NCBI GenBank assembly: GCA_910574285.1
Contig: CAJTAL010000023.1
Location: forward strand, 1-64,000
Direction: 5' to 3'
DNA from: Lachnospiraceae bacterium
Lineage (GTDB): Bacteria > Bacillota > Clostridia > Lachnospirales > Lachnospiraceae
DNA length: 64,000 nucleotides
Below are positions 18,014 to 26,488 of this stretch, one piece after another. How positions within the stretch are numbered: the stretch's first letter is position 1; each line of letters opens with the position of its first letter. A program made the position numbers and the translations under genes. The notes beneath the pieces are model-generated. The model saw nothing but the letters and a program-made list of their open reading frames with translations, made no database searches and was not told where the DNA came from.

Positions 18014-18799
18014 ATTATTGTCAAGAAACAGGAAAGGAATTGTGTTTATCCTGCCGACTGTCTGGAAGTGCTGCGGGAACTTCCAGACAGAAGCGTGGAT
18101 GTAGTGATTGCCGACCCGCCGTATTACCGCATGAAAGGGGACTTTGATTTTGTGTTCCAGACAGTTTCGGAATATCTGGAATGGTGTCTGGCGTGGGCGG
18201 GGGAATGCCATAGGATTTTGAAGCCTACGGGTGCGTTTTACTGTTGGGGGAGCTGCCAGATGATAGACAAACTCTCTACCCACGTTTTAGACAAGTTTGA
18301 CTGGATAAAGCGGAATCTGATTGTCTGGAATTACAGGACGGGGCGACCTGCGAAAGCGACCTATCGGAATGAAGCGGAGTTCTTGTGGTTTTACAGTAAC
18401 CCCTTGCATGAAATAAACATTGATGCCGTCCGCATCCCGTATGATGAGGGCGGCGAAAAAGACAAGCGGAAAAACCCAAAGGGGAAATCCTGCGGGAACG
18501 TATGGGAGTTTCCGAGGATTATGCCCAATTATAAAGAAGCGACGGGGCATCCCACGCAGAAGCCAGAGAAGCTGGCGGAACGGATGCTGCTTGCAAGCAG
18601 CAGGGCGGGCGATTTAGTGGTAATCCCCTTTGCAGGCTCTGGGAGCGAGGTAGTCCAGTGCATCAAAAACGGGCGTGACTTTATCGCTTCTGAAATCAAT
18701 GAAGTTTATGTGGAGAATATCATTCTGCCACGGCTGCAAAAAGAAACGGCTTGCAGCGTATCGGCACAGGAGAAAGGAGGATTTTTATGTCGGAGATAA
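18014..18799 (+). CDS. Site-specific DNA methyltransferase (DPPY type), start uncertain
   Basis: An N4/N6 amino-methyltransferase with the catalytic motif ADPPYY and a C-terminal AdoMet-binding block (HPTQKPEKLAERML, then PFAGSGSEV). Homology clearly continues upstream of the first ordinary start, a GTG at 18068, through CVYPADCLEVL. In that frame the only codons before a stop at 18008 are non-ATG. The ATT at 18014 has AAAGGAG eight bases upstream, so it may be a rare start. Alternatively an ATG at 18007 in another frame was lost to a frameshift. The enzyme may shield the ICE from restriction. Confidence 0.75.
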   Translation: MIVKKQERNCVYPADCLEVLRELPDRSVDVVIADPPYYRMKGDFDFVFQTVSEYLEWCLAWAGECHRILKPTGAFYCWGSCQMIDKLSTHVLDKFDWIKRNLIVWNYRTGRPAKATYRNEAEFLWFYSNPLHEINIDAVRIPYDEGGEKDKRKNPKGKSCGNVWEFPRIMPNYKEATGHPTQKPEKLAERMLLASSRAGDLVVIPFAGSGSEVVQCIKNGRDFIASEINEVYVENIILPRLQKETACSVSAQEKGGFLCRR

Positions 18800-19191
18800 G
18801 GTTTCGCAACGCAGCCCACCGTGATTTTTTTCTGGAAAGCATGATAAAGTGTAAGGTCAACGACTGCTATCACAGGGCGTTTTTCTATGTGATGGGGATT
18901 GCGGGGGAAACAAGGCAGAACATCAACGCCATGTTCGATTTTAAGACGGACTGCATCAAGCCAGAGGGGATGCACGCAGGCTGGCAGACGAGCGGCACGG
19001 TCAAAGTCTGCCACCTTGCCTTTAACCTCTGGAACGGTTACGCCGAGGAGGGGCGTGAGAAACTATTCACGCCAGAGGAATTGTTCTGCTGCGAGTTCGC
19101 CCCGTATTTCATGGAGGGCATCAAGGCACGGTATCCCGAATATTGCAGGGATTTACCAACGCCCAAGAAGCAGGCAGAGCATACACGGTAG
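18787..19191 (+). CDS. DUF6075-like ICE protein
   Basis: A 134-residue soluble protein, MSEIRFRNAAHRDFFLESM onward, rich in aromatic and cysteine residues. The ATG at 18787 has GGAGGA immediately upstream and overlaps the methylase end by 13 bases, so it is translationally coupled. The sequence type recurs after DNA methylases in Tn1549-like elements and is usually filed as DUF6075; I recall this rather than prove it. Function unknown. Confidence 0.65.
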   Translation: MSEIRFRNAAHRDFFLESMIKCKVNDCYHRAFFYVMGIAGETRQNINAMFDFKTDCIKPEGMHAGWQTSGTVKVCHLAFNLWNGYAEEGREKLFTPEELFCCEFAPYFMEGIKARYPEYCRDLPTPKKQAEHTR

Positions 19192-19210
19192 CTGAAAACA
19201 AGAAAAAAGG

Positions 19211-19310
19211 AAATACCCTGCGGGCATACCTCTATGCCCAAAAGCAGGGCAAGAACAAAGAAACACCCTGCGGGCATACCATTATGCCCAGAAAGCAGGA
19301 CAGAATAAAG
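19211..19310 (+). repeat. Two tandem 50-bp units, each a strong hairpin
   Basis: Unit 1 (19211-19260) and unit 2 (19261-19310) differ at only a few positions. Each has CCCTGC-GGGCATA paired with TATGCCC-GCAGG(G). They lie between the DUF6075-like gene and sortase B. The spacing is not a multiple of three, so it is not a coding repeat. It may act in mRNA processing or attenuation. Confidence 0.7.
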
Positions 19311-19323
19311 AAAGGAATATTTT

Positions 19324-20109
19324 ATGAATCTGAAAAACTATAAATGTATTCTCTGTATTACCGCCGCTGTTACCTTTTTAGGAGCAGCGGTTTTTTGTGG
19401 CTTTAAGATTTATAGCCATTACCAGCAGATAGACGAGCAGACGGAAGCCTTTGCGGAGATTGCAAAGGTCGTGGAGAACGCCGAGCCAGAGGAAGAACTG
19501 CCCAGAGATAAGGATACGCCCGTCAGCGAGGGAGAGGATATTCTTGCAAAGTACAAGGAACTGTATTTGCAGAATGAGGATATGGTCGGGTGGATTGCCA
19601 TAGACGGAACAAGCATCAACTACCCCGTCATGCAGAGCAGGAACAGCCCGAATTTCTATCTGAAGCACAGCTTTGAAAAGGAATACAGCGATTTGGGAGT
19701 GCCGTATATCCAAGAGGACTGCGACCTTGCGGCAAGTGATAATCTGGTTATCTACGGACACCACATCAAAGGCGGCAGGATGTTCGGGGCGTTGGAAGAT
19801 TATAAATCCAAGAGCTTTTATGAGAAACACAGGAATATCCAGTTTGACACCCTCACGGAGCAGGCAGAGTATGAAATTATTGCTGTTTTTAAGACCGTGG
19901 CGTACAGCTCGGAGGGCTACCGCTACTATGATTTTGTCAATGCGGAGAATGAAAAAGAATTTAATGCCTTTGTCGGGAAGTGTAAGGAACTTGCCTTGTA
20001 TGATACGGGCGTGACCGCTGAATATGGGGATAAGCTCATTACCCTGTCCACCTGCGAATACTCCGCACAGAACGGCAGGCTTGCCGTGGTGGCGAAAAAA
20101 GCAGACTGA
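19324..20109 (+). CDS. srtB: Class B sortase of the ICE
   Basis: A 261-residue sortase. A transmembrane helix lies at residues 7-29. The catalytic His is in YGHHIKGGRMFGAL near base 19755, the Cys in TLSTCEYS near 20045, and an Arg follows shortly after (NGRLAVV). SrtB is a usual component of Tn1549-like elements and probably anchors or assembles surface parts of the mating apparatus. It starts 14 bases after the second 50-bp hairpin unit, so its expression may be affected by that structure. Confidence 0.92.
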   Translation: MNLKNYKCILCITAAVTFLGAAVFCGFKIYSHYQQIDEQTEAFAEIAKVVENAEPEEELPRDKDTPVSEGEDILAKYKELYLQNEDMVGWIAIDGTSINYPVMQSRNSPNFYLKHSFEKEYSDLGVPYIQEDCDLAASDNLVIYGHHIKGGRMFGALEDYKSKSFYEKHRNIQFDTLTEQAEYEIIAVFKTVAYSSEGYRYYDFVNAENEKEFNAFVGKCKELALYDTGVTAEYGDKLITLSTCEYSAQNGRLAVVAKKAD

Positions 20110-20147
20110 CATGACCGCAAATCTTCTGGGAAAGGAGGTCGGATTTT

Positions 20148-21974
20148 ATGGCTGATATAAAGACCAGAGATGCGGTCAAAGGTACGATTAAAACTTTAGA
20201 CAAAGCCGCCATAGCAGGCAGTCGAATGAAATCCGCTTACGCTAAGACAAAGGACAAGGCGAAGCAGGGATATTATGCAGAGGAAAATTCCCCCACGGAA
20301 TATGCCGCCGACAAGGTTTCCCATGCTTCGGGATGTATCAAGGACGAGGGCATCCACCAATTCAATAAGCAGGGGCAGAAAAACGCCGAAGCCACAAGAG
20401 AGAATATCGGTAAAGTAAAGGATAAAATCGCCGACTTTAAGGCAAAGCGGGCGAAGAAAGCCGCAGAGCAGAAAACAATGCGGAATAAGGCAGGACAAAA
20501 CGCCATGCGTACAATGGGACAGGACGGCTTGCAGGAGGTTCAAGGGACTGCAAGCCGTCCCGCTGTTTCTGCTACTCATTCTACTCCTGTCAAGACCGAA
20601 ACGCCCCAGACGGCGGCAAACTCACTAATAAAGACCAGACAACAGGGAAAGCGGACGATAAAGACAACCGCCAGAAATGCGGAAAAGTCCGTCAAGACCA
20701 CAGCAAAAGGGACGGTCAAGGCGACGGAAAAAGGCGTGAAAACTGCAAAGGCGACATCCAAGACAGCGATTAAGACCAGGTCGCAGACTGCAAAGGCGGC
20801 GCAGAAAACGGCGAAAGCATCTGCCAAAGCCGCCCAGAAAGCGGCGCAGACGGCAAAAGCCACTGCAAAGGCGACAGCCGAAGCGACGAAAGCCACGGTC
20901 AAGGCTACCATTGCGGCGGTCAAGGCAATCATAGCGGGGACAAAAGCGTTGATTTCTGCCCTTATCGCGGGCGGCTGGATTGCCATTGTGATAATCATTA
21001 TCGTCGTCCTGCTTGGGTGCGCCGTTTCCCTGTTCGGGGGCGGCAGCGACAGCACTTCCTATACCCCTGTCAGTGCGGAAGTGGAAGCCTACACGCCGCT
21101 GATACAAAAGTATGCGAAGCAGTACGGCATCCCCGAATATGTGGAGCTTATCAAGGCGGTGATGATGCAGGAAAGCGGTGGACGTGGACTTGACCCGATG
21201 CAGGCGGCGGAGGGGAGCTTTAACAAGAGATACCCCCATGAGCCGAACGGAATCAAAGACCCCGAATATTCCATCGAGTGCGGCGTGCAGGAATTAAAAG
21301 CAGCCCTTGTTTCAGCCGAGGTGGAGAACCCGATTGACATGGAGCGCATCAAGCTCGCCTTGCAGGGCTACAACTTTGGGAACGGGTATATCTCATGGGC
21401 AAAGAGCAACTACGGCGGCTATTCCTATGCAAATGCGGTGGAGTTTTCCGCAATGCAGGCACAGCGGCTCGGTTGGGAGAAGTACGGCGACACACAGTAC
21501 CCCGCCCATGTATTACGCTACTACCCATACGGGAGGGCGTTTACAAGCGGAGGAAACCAAGCCATTGTGGAGGTTGCATTGACGCAGCTCGGCAACGAGG
21601 GCGGTCAGCCTTATTGGAGCTGGTACGGTTTTGGCGGGCGTGTGGAATGGTGCGCCTGCTTCGCATCGTGGTGTGCCGACCAGTGCGGCTATCTGGAAAG
21701 CGGCATCATCCCGAAATTTTCCCTCTGCTCGGACGGTGTGAACTGGTTCAAGGGCAAAGGGCAATGGCAGGATAAGAACTATGAGCCGCAGGCAGGCGAC
21801 CTCATTTTCTTTGATTGGGGGAGCGACGGCTCAATCGACCATGTGGGAATCGTAGAGAAATGCGAGAATGGGACGGTCTACACCGTGGAGGGCAACTCTG
21901 GGGATGCCTGCAAACAGCAGAGCTATCCAGTCGGGAGCGGCTCAATATACGGCTACGGATGTCCAAACTATTAG
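20148..21974 (+). CDS. CD1108-type cell-wall hydrolase (lysozyme-like plus CHAP)
   Basis: A 608-residue protein. The first 260 residues are Lys/Ala/Thr-rich with repeated KTAKAT-like units, probably a wall- or DNA-interacting stalk. One transmembrane helix follows (about residues 270-292). Then comes a lysozyme-like transglycosylase domain with VMMQESGGRG, and a C-terminal CHAP/NlpC-like domain with EWCACFASWCADQC and DHVGIVE. This is the VirB1-like enzyme that opens peptidoglycan for the mating channel. It is preceded by GGAAAGGAGG. Confidence 0.9.
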   Translation: MADIKTRDAVKGTIKTLDKAAIAGSRMKSAYAKTKDKAKQGYYAEENSPTEYAADKVSHASGCIKDEGIHQFNKQGQKNAEATRENIGKVKDKIADFKAKRAKKAAEQKTMRNKAGQNAMRTMGQDGLQEVQGTASRPAVSATHSTPVKTETPQTAANSLIKTRQQGKRTIKTTARNAEKSVKTTAKGTVKATEKGVKTAKATSKTAIKTRSQTAKAAQKTAKASAKAAQKAAQTAKATAKATAEATKATVKATIAAVKAIIAGTKALISALIAGGWIAIVIIIIVVLLGCAVSLFGGGSDSTSYTPVSAEVEAYTPLIQKYAKQYGIPEYVELIKAVMMQESGGRGLDPMQAAEGSFNKRYPHEPNGIKDPEYSIECGVQELKAALVSAEVENPIDMERIKLALQGYNFGNGYISWAKSNYGGYSYANAVEFSAMQAQRLGWEKYGDTQYPAHVLRYYPYGRAFTSGGNQAIVEVALTQLGNEGGQPYWSWYGFGGRVEWCACFASWCADQCGYLESGIIPKFSLCSDGVNWFKGKGQWQDKNYEPQAGDLIFFDWGSDGSIDHVGIVEKCENGTVYTVEGNSGDACKQQSYPVGSGSIYGYGCPNY

Positions 21975-22001
21975 TTGAACAAGGTAAAAGGAAACCAGAG
22001 G

Positions 22002-22358
22002 TCAATCCTCTGGCTGCTCTTTTGCCTTACATATCCCCTGCGCCGTCCCTGCTATGATTGTCAGCTCTGAATCATCGAATGTGTCAAAGAGTGAGTCCAA
22101 CTGTCGGCGGAGTGAAGATTTTTGTATGTGTTTATCGGAAAATATGTATTGGTCAGCCGAGATGTCAAACATTGTGATAAGTTGGATGAATAGCATAAAT
22201 CTTGGCTGCTGTCCCTCTTTTTCGATAGACTGGAGGTATCTTGGCGTAATGTCAAGCTGTTCGGCTAATTCCTCTCTTGTCAGACCATTTTTTTCACGGG
22301 CATCCTTGATTGCTTCTCCAAAAGGCATAAAGTCAAAAGTTTCTGGTACTTCATTCAT
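22002..22358 (-). CDS. Xre-family transcriptional regulator
   Basis: A 118-residue protein with an N-terminal helix-turn-helix (LTREELAEQLDITPRYLQSIE at about residues 25-45) and a C-terminal alpha-helical part. It reads opposite to the conjugation genes and to vanR. GAGGTG lies eight bases before its ATG. It is a typical ICE backbone regulator; its position just left of vanR marks the probable left edge of the van cargo. It is longer than, and not an obvious match to, the VanU activator of vanG operons. Confidence 0.8.
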   Translation of the reverse strand: MNEVPETFDFMPFGEAIKDAREKNGLTREELAEQLDITPRYLQSIEKEGQQPRFMLFIQLITMFDISADQYIFSDKHIQKSSLRRQLDSLFDTFDDSELTIIAGTAQGICKAKEQPED

Positions 22359-22612
22359 AAAGTATCACCTCATTTTTCGTAAAAGTTCATACAGATATTT
22401 TACGGAAATCAAAGTTCTTATGAAACGAGGTGACATTTCTACATATAGGATATATGATTTCCTATGTATAGAAGTGAAAGAACTATCCCCTCTTTTTTAT
22501 CCCCTTGCATAGAGTTGTTATTATTCTTTATAGCGTATATAATAATAATCGCAATCAAAATATGATACGGAAATTACAGAGATACCTTGAATCTATACGG
22601 CGATTAGGAAAA

Positions 22613-22628
22613 TCTTAACAATTTCTTA
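22613..22628 (+). promoter_or_regulatory. Putative VanR binding site upstream of vanR
   Basis: TCTTAACAATTTCTTA: two TCTTA half-sites 11 bases apart, the direct-repeat geometry of OmpR-family regulators. It starts 83 bases before the vanR ATG and has a near-identical partner before the ligase gene. Confidence 0.45.
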
Positions 22629-22695
22629 TTGGAAAGTGCAGGATTGCTTATGTGCAATTTAGTAAAATAAAACAAAAGGAAAGGAATGGACTGAT

Positions 22696-23391
22696 ATGGA
22701 GAATAAAATACTGATTGTAGATGATGAACAGGAAATAGCAGACCTTGTTTCCCTTTATCTTGAAAATGAGAATTTTACTGTATATAAATTTTATAATGCC
22801 AAAGATGCAATGGCTTGTATTGAAAGTGAAACCCTTGATTTGGCAATTTTGGACGTTATGCTGCCTGATATGAACGGTTTCCAAATATGCAAAAAGATAA
22901 GGGAGAAATATCGCTATCCAGTGATAATGCTCACGGCAAAGGGAGAGGAAATTGATAAAATAACGGGATTAACATTAGGGGCAGACGATTATATTACGAA
23001 ACCGTTTTTGCCTTTAGAATTGGTCGCTCGTGTGAAAGCCCAACTAAGAAGATATAAAAAATACAATGTGGGAAATGAGCCAGAGGAAGATATTTTGATT
23101 CATTCTGGTTTAGTTCTAAATGTGAAAACGCATGAGTGTACTTTAAATGAAAAGCCTCTTTCATTAACGCCTACGGAGTTTTCTATATTACGGATTTTGT
23201 GTCAGCAGAAAGGAAATGTAGTCAGTTCGGAGGAACTTTTTCATCAAATATGGGGGGATGAATATTTCAGTAAAAGCAATAACACCATTACTGTTCATAT
23301 TCGGCATCTTCGTGAGAAAATGGGAGATTCATTTGAAGAACCACAATATATAAAAACAGTCTGGGGGTGTGGATACAAAATTGAAAATTAA
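22696..23391 (+). CDS. vanR: VanR-type response regulator
   Basis: A 231-residue OmpR-family regulator. The receiver domain has the acidic pair DD at residues 9-10, the phospho-acceptor Asp53 (AILDVMLPD) and the conserved Lys in the YITKPF block. The C-terminal winged helix ends in TVWGCGYKIEN. It heads the glycopeptide resistance operon and overlaps vanS by 23 bases. It probably activates the ligase promoter and its own through the TCTTA direct repeats upstream of both genes. Confidence 0.88.
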   Translation: MENKILIVDDEQEIADLVSLYLENENFTVYKFYNAKDAMACIESETLDLAILDVMLPDMNGFQICKKIREKYRYPVIMLTAKGEEIDKITGLTLGADDYITKPFLPLELVARVKAQLRRYKKYNVGNEPEEDILIHSGLVLNVKTHECTLNEKPLSLTPTEFSILRILCQQKGNVVSSEELFHQIWGDEYFSKSNNTITVHIRHLREKMGDSFEEPQYIKTVWGCGYKIEN

Positions 23392-24523
23392 GATTTCAAA
23401 GACAACTACACTAATTGGCACTTGTATCCTCGGCATTGCTGCTTGTTTTGGATTGTATTATCTGGTAGATAAGGTTTGGAACGGCTTTTTTGTGGATTGG
23501 TTCACGGCTAAGTACATGAATACGCATGAGGTTTATTCTGCTGATGTGGGAAAAGATATTCTTGTTACAGAGCCTTTGTGGTCGGAGCTGAAAGTATTTA
23601 TCTTGACAGTTCTGATTATAATCGTACTTATCTGCATTGCAATTACTTTTGCGGTTGCAAATTTACATGCAAAGGCAGAAGTGAGAAAATCCATCACTGC
23701 GACTTCGGTGATGCTGCATGACTTTATGATAGAAGAAAAAGGAAATATAGATATTTTTCCAAAAGAGTATGCCGAAATTTCAGCCCAGATGTCCGAAATA
23801 AAATCCACGATGCAGCGGCATGAACAAATGTTAAAGGAAGAAGCAAGCAGAAAAAATGATTTGATTGCTTACCTTGCACATGATTTAAAGACACCGCTTA
23901 CCTCTGTTATCGGATATTTAGCATTATTGGATGAAGCACAGGATATGCCGATAGAACAAAAAACAAAATATGTAAATATTGCATTAAGCAAAGCACTTCG
24001 TTTAGAAAAGCTTATCAACGAATTTTTTGATATAACAAGATATAATCTGCAACAAATTGATTTGGAAAAAGAATCTATAAACCTCTGTCATATGTTGGTT
24101 CAAATGACAGATGAATTTTACCCGCTGTTAAATGCTCATGGTAATCAAACAGAGGTATGTGTTGATGAAGAAGTAACGGTTTATGGGGATTCTATGAAGT
24201 TAGCCAGAGTTTTCAATAACATTTTAAAAAATGCGATTTATTACAGTTACCCAGATACGATAATTAAAATATGGGCTGAAAGCACAGATACGGATGTTTG
24301 GATTTATTTTTGCAATAAAGGAAAGACAATTCCAGAAGGTAAGTTAAATTCTATTTTTGAGAAGTTTTTCCGTATGGATGAAGCACGTTCGACGAATACG
24401 GGAGGTGCAGGATTGGGGCTGGCGATTGCAAAAGAAATCATAACACTGCATGGAGGTAAAATTACTGCCGAAAGTGAAAACGAATCAACAACTTTCCGTA
24501 TCTCTTTACCTATAACACATTAG
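23369..24523 (+). CDS. vanS: VanS-type sensor histidine kinase (GTG start)
   Basis: A 384-residue kinase. Two transmembrane helices (about residues 12-32 and 74-96) flank a short extracellular loop. The H-box is LAHDLKTPLTSV with His171, the N-box NNILKNAIYYS, and the G-box GGAGLGLAIAKE. The start GTG lies inside the vanR end, and a later in-frame site is not evident. It should sense glycopeptides or wall damage and set VanR phosphorylation. Confidence 0.88.
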   Translation: MDTKLKIKISKTTTLIGTCILGIAACFGLYYLVDKVWNGFFVDWFTAKYMNTHEVYSADVGKDILVTEPLWSELKVFILTVLIIIVLICIAITFAVANLHAKAEVRKSITATSVMLHDFMIEEKGNIDIFPKEYAEISAQMSEIKSTMQRHEQMLKEEASRKNDLIAYLAHDLKTPLTSVIGYLALLDEAQDMPIEQKTKYVNIALSKALRLEKLINEFFDITRYNLQQIDLEKESINLCHMLVQMTDEFYPLLNAHGNQTEVCVDEEVTVYGDSMKLARVFNNILKNAIYYSYPDTIIKIWAESTDTDVWIYFCNKGKTIPEGKLNSIFEKFFRMDEARSTNTGGAGLGLAIAKEIITLHGGKITAESENESTTFRISLPITH

Positions 24524-24539
24524 TAAAATATATAGGCTC

Positions 24540-24555
24540 TCTTAGCATTTTCTTA
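24540..24555 (+). promoter_or_regulatory. Putative VanR binding site of the resistance promoter
   Basis: TCTTAGCATTTTCTTA, two TCTTA half-sites 11 bases apart, matching the site before vanR at 14 of 16 positions. It lies between vanS and the ligase gene. A third, degenerate copy (TAGCATTTTCTTA, 28613-28625) follows the last van gene. Confidence 0.5.
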
Positions 24556-24585
24556 GGAATTAGAAAATTGAATATTAAAGTATGG

Positions 24586-24626
24586 ATAGCTTCTGTTCAG
24601 TAGAATGAATACTGAATAGAAGCTAT
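24586..24626 (+). promoter_or_regulatory. 17-bp hairpin in the ligase leader
   Basis: ATAGCTTCTGTTCAGTA pairs with TACTGAATAGAAGCTAT with one G-T mismatch and a 7-base loop. It ends 16 bases before AAGGAGG of the ligase. There is no clean T-run, so it could be an attenuator or mRNA stabiliser rather than the vanRS terminator. Confidence 0.5.
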
Positions 24627-24656
24627 TTGCTTTGTATGAAAAAGGAGGACTTCATA

Positions 24657-25718
24657 ATGAATCAACAAAAGAAAGTTGCTGTTTTTTTTGGCGGCTGCTC
24701 CACGGAATATGCAGTTTCGTTACAGTCGGCATATGCGGTAATTAAGTGTATTGACACAAAGAAATATGTACCAATCTTAATAGGCATTGCCCCTCACTCT
24801 GGCAAATGGTACTGGTATCAAGGGGAACTGGAAAAGATAAAGGAGGATAATTGGCAGTCAGAAGAAAACTGTACGCCAGTATTTCCGTCTTTTGACAGAA
24901 CAGTTCACGGGTTGTGTTATTTGGACAATCATCATTTAGAGATAATTTCATTCGATGCTGCATTGCCAGTTTTACATGGAAAGAACGGAGAAGATGGAAC
25001 AATTCAAGGGGTTCTGGATTTGATGGGGATTCCTGTTATCGGATGTGGTTTATTATCTTCCGCTTTATGTATGGATAAAGAACTGGCTCACCGTATCGTA
25101 GAAATGAACGGAATAAAAGCTGCACGGTCTTTTACTATTAAGACAAATTATTCAGAGGAAATGGTTCAGAAAAAAGCCCTAGAGCTTGGTTATCCTTTAT
25201 TCGTAAAGCCTGTACGGTCTGGTTCATCGTTTGGGATTTCAAAAGTCTTACATGAACAGGATTTGCTTTTAGCAATCGAGAGTGCCTTTGAGCATGATTC
25301 TACCGTTATTCTGGAAGAAATGGTTGATGGTTTTGAGGTTGGATGTGCAGTTTTGGGGAACAAGGATTCCGATTTGATTGTGGGTGAAGTTGATGAAATT
25401 GAATTGTCGGATGGATTTTTTGATTACACAGAGAAATATACATTGAAAACTTCCAGTATTCATGTACCTGCACGTATTTCTCCACAAAAGGCAAAAGAAA
25501 TTAAAGAAACAGCTCTTGAAATTTACAAAGCATTAAGTTGCTGCTGTTTTGCAAGGGTGGATATGTTTTTGACTCCCGCAGGGGAAATTTATTTTAATGA
25601 AGTAAACACAATTCCCGGCTTTACGGAGCATAGCCGTTATCCCAATATGTTAAAAGAAGCAGGTCTGCCATTTGATGAAGTAATCGGACGCTTGATTGAA
25701 ATGGGGGTATCGAAGTGA
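24657..25718 (+). CDS. vanG: VanG-class D-alanine-D-serine ligase
   Basis: A 353-residue ATP-grasp ligase. It starts MNQQKKVAVFFGGCSTEYAV; the ATG at 24657 has AAGGAGG eight bases upstream. The omega-loop reads DYTEKYTLKTSSIHVPAR. The EKY type is shared with D-Ser ligases (VanC, VanG, VanL), not the D-Lac ligases VanA/B/D. The metal-binding C-terminus is NEVNTIPGFTEHSRYP. It closely follows VanG from memory, including PVLHGKNGEDGT and SSALCMDK. It makes D-Ala-D-Ser, lowering vancomycin affinity. Its stop overlaps the vanXY start. The VanG subtype needs an alignment. Confidence 0.87.
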   Translation: MNQQKKVAVFFGGCSTEYAVSLQSAYAVIKCIDTKKYVPILIGIAPHSGKWYWYQGELEKIKEDNWQSEENCTPVFPSFDRTVHGLCYLDNHHLEIISFDAALPVLHGKNGEDGTIQGVLDLMGIPVIGCGLLSSALCMDKELAHRIVEMNGIKAARSFTIKTNYSEEMVQKKALELGYPLFVKPVRSGSSFGISKVLHEQDLLLAIESAFEHDSTVILEEMVDGFEVGCAVLGNKDSDLIVGEVDEIELSDGFFDYTEKYTLKTSSIHVPARISPQKAKEIKETALEIYKALSCCCFARVDMFLTPAGEIYFNEVNTIPGFTEHSRYPNMLKEAGLPFDEVIGRLIEMGVSK

Positions 25719-26488
25719 CACAGATTGAATTAACAAAAGACAACACTTATCATGGGAACTTAATACTTGTAACGCCAGATTATCCGCTTATGAAGTTCCC
25801 GTGTATGAAAGATATGCAGCCAGCAATTAAGGAACAACCAGAAATACAGATGAATGAGCAGGCGGCTAATTTATTACAGCTAATATTAGCAAAAATTCAT
25901 TGCAAAAATGAAATTGTAGCTGTAAGCGGTTTCCGCACACAGGAAGAACAGGAAAAAATATGGAATGATACGTTAGCCAAAAGCGGTCTTGATTTCACAA
26001 AAAAATATGTGGCAGTACCCAGACATAGCGAGCATCAGACAGGACTTGCCATAGACCTTGCAGAGAACAAGGAACAGATTGACTATATCTGCCCGCATTT
26101 TCCATATACGGGGATTTGTGGGGAGTTCAGAGCGACCGCTCCCCGATTTGGTTTTGTTGAAAGGTATGTGTCTGGGAAAGAACAGATAACGGGTATTGGA
26201 GCAGAACCGTGGCATTTTCGCTATGTGGGTTATCCCCATTCTGTCATTATGGCAGAAAAGGATATGGCTTTAGAAGAATACATTTGCTTTTTAAAGGAAA
26301 CTACCGATTTAAGGCATCCTTATATTTATAACAGTTCTAAAGCGGACAAAATCGAAATTTCGTATGTTTTTTTAGATGGCGGTCACTCTATAAAACTTGA
26401 TGTATCGGAGATGTCGCCGTATATGATTTCGGGTACAAACGAGGGAGGGGCTATTTTAAGTAGATGGAGGGAATATTATGCGTCATAA
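25715..26488 (+). CDS. vanXY: VanXY-type D,D-dipeptidase/carboxypeptidase (GTG start)
   Basis: A 257-residue zinc peptidase of the VanY/VanX fold. The zinc and catalytic motifs are SEHQTGLAIDL (SxHxxGxAxD) near base 26029 and EPWHFRYVG (ExxH) near 26203. There is no signal peptide, in line with cytosolic VanXY enzymes that remove D-Ala-D-Ala and trim pentapeptides. The GTG start overlaps the ligase stop by 4 bases and the end overlaps vanTm by 11 bases, so the operon is translationally coupled. Confidence 0.87.
   Translation: MTQIELTKDNTYHGNLILVTPDYPLMKFPCMKDMQPAIKEQPEIQMNEQAANLLQLILAKIHCKNEIVAVSGFRTQEEQEKIWNDTLAKSGLDFTKKYVAVPRHSEHQTGLAIDLAENKEQIDYICPHFPYTGICGEFRATAPRFGFVERYVSGKEQITGIGAEPWHFRYVGYPHSVIMAEKDMALEEYICFLKETTDLRHPYIYNSSKADKIEISYVFLDGGHSIKLDVSEMSPYMISGTNEGGAILSRWREYYAS

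Noticed and set aside
19211-19310. CRISPR array of two units
   Set aside because: The two units are directly adjacent with no spacer, so they are a tandem duplication.
20576-21239. Long minus-strand ORFs inside the CD1108-type gene
   Set aside because: They come from the low-complexity Lys/Ala repeats read backwards and have no plausible start.
22002-22358. VanU, the small activator of vanG operons
   Set aside because: The gene is longer, divergent from vanR and looks like an ordinary ICE Xre regulator rather than the ~75-residue VanU.
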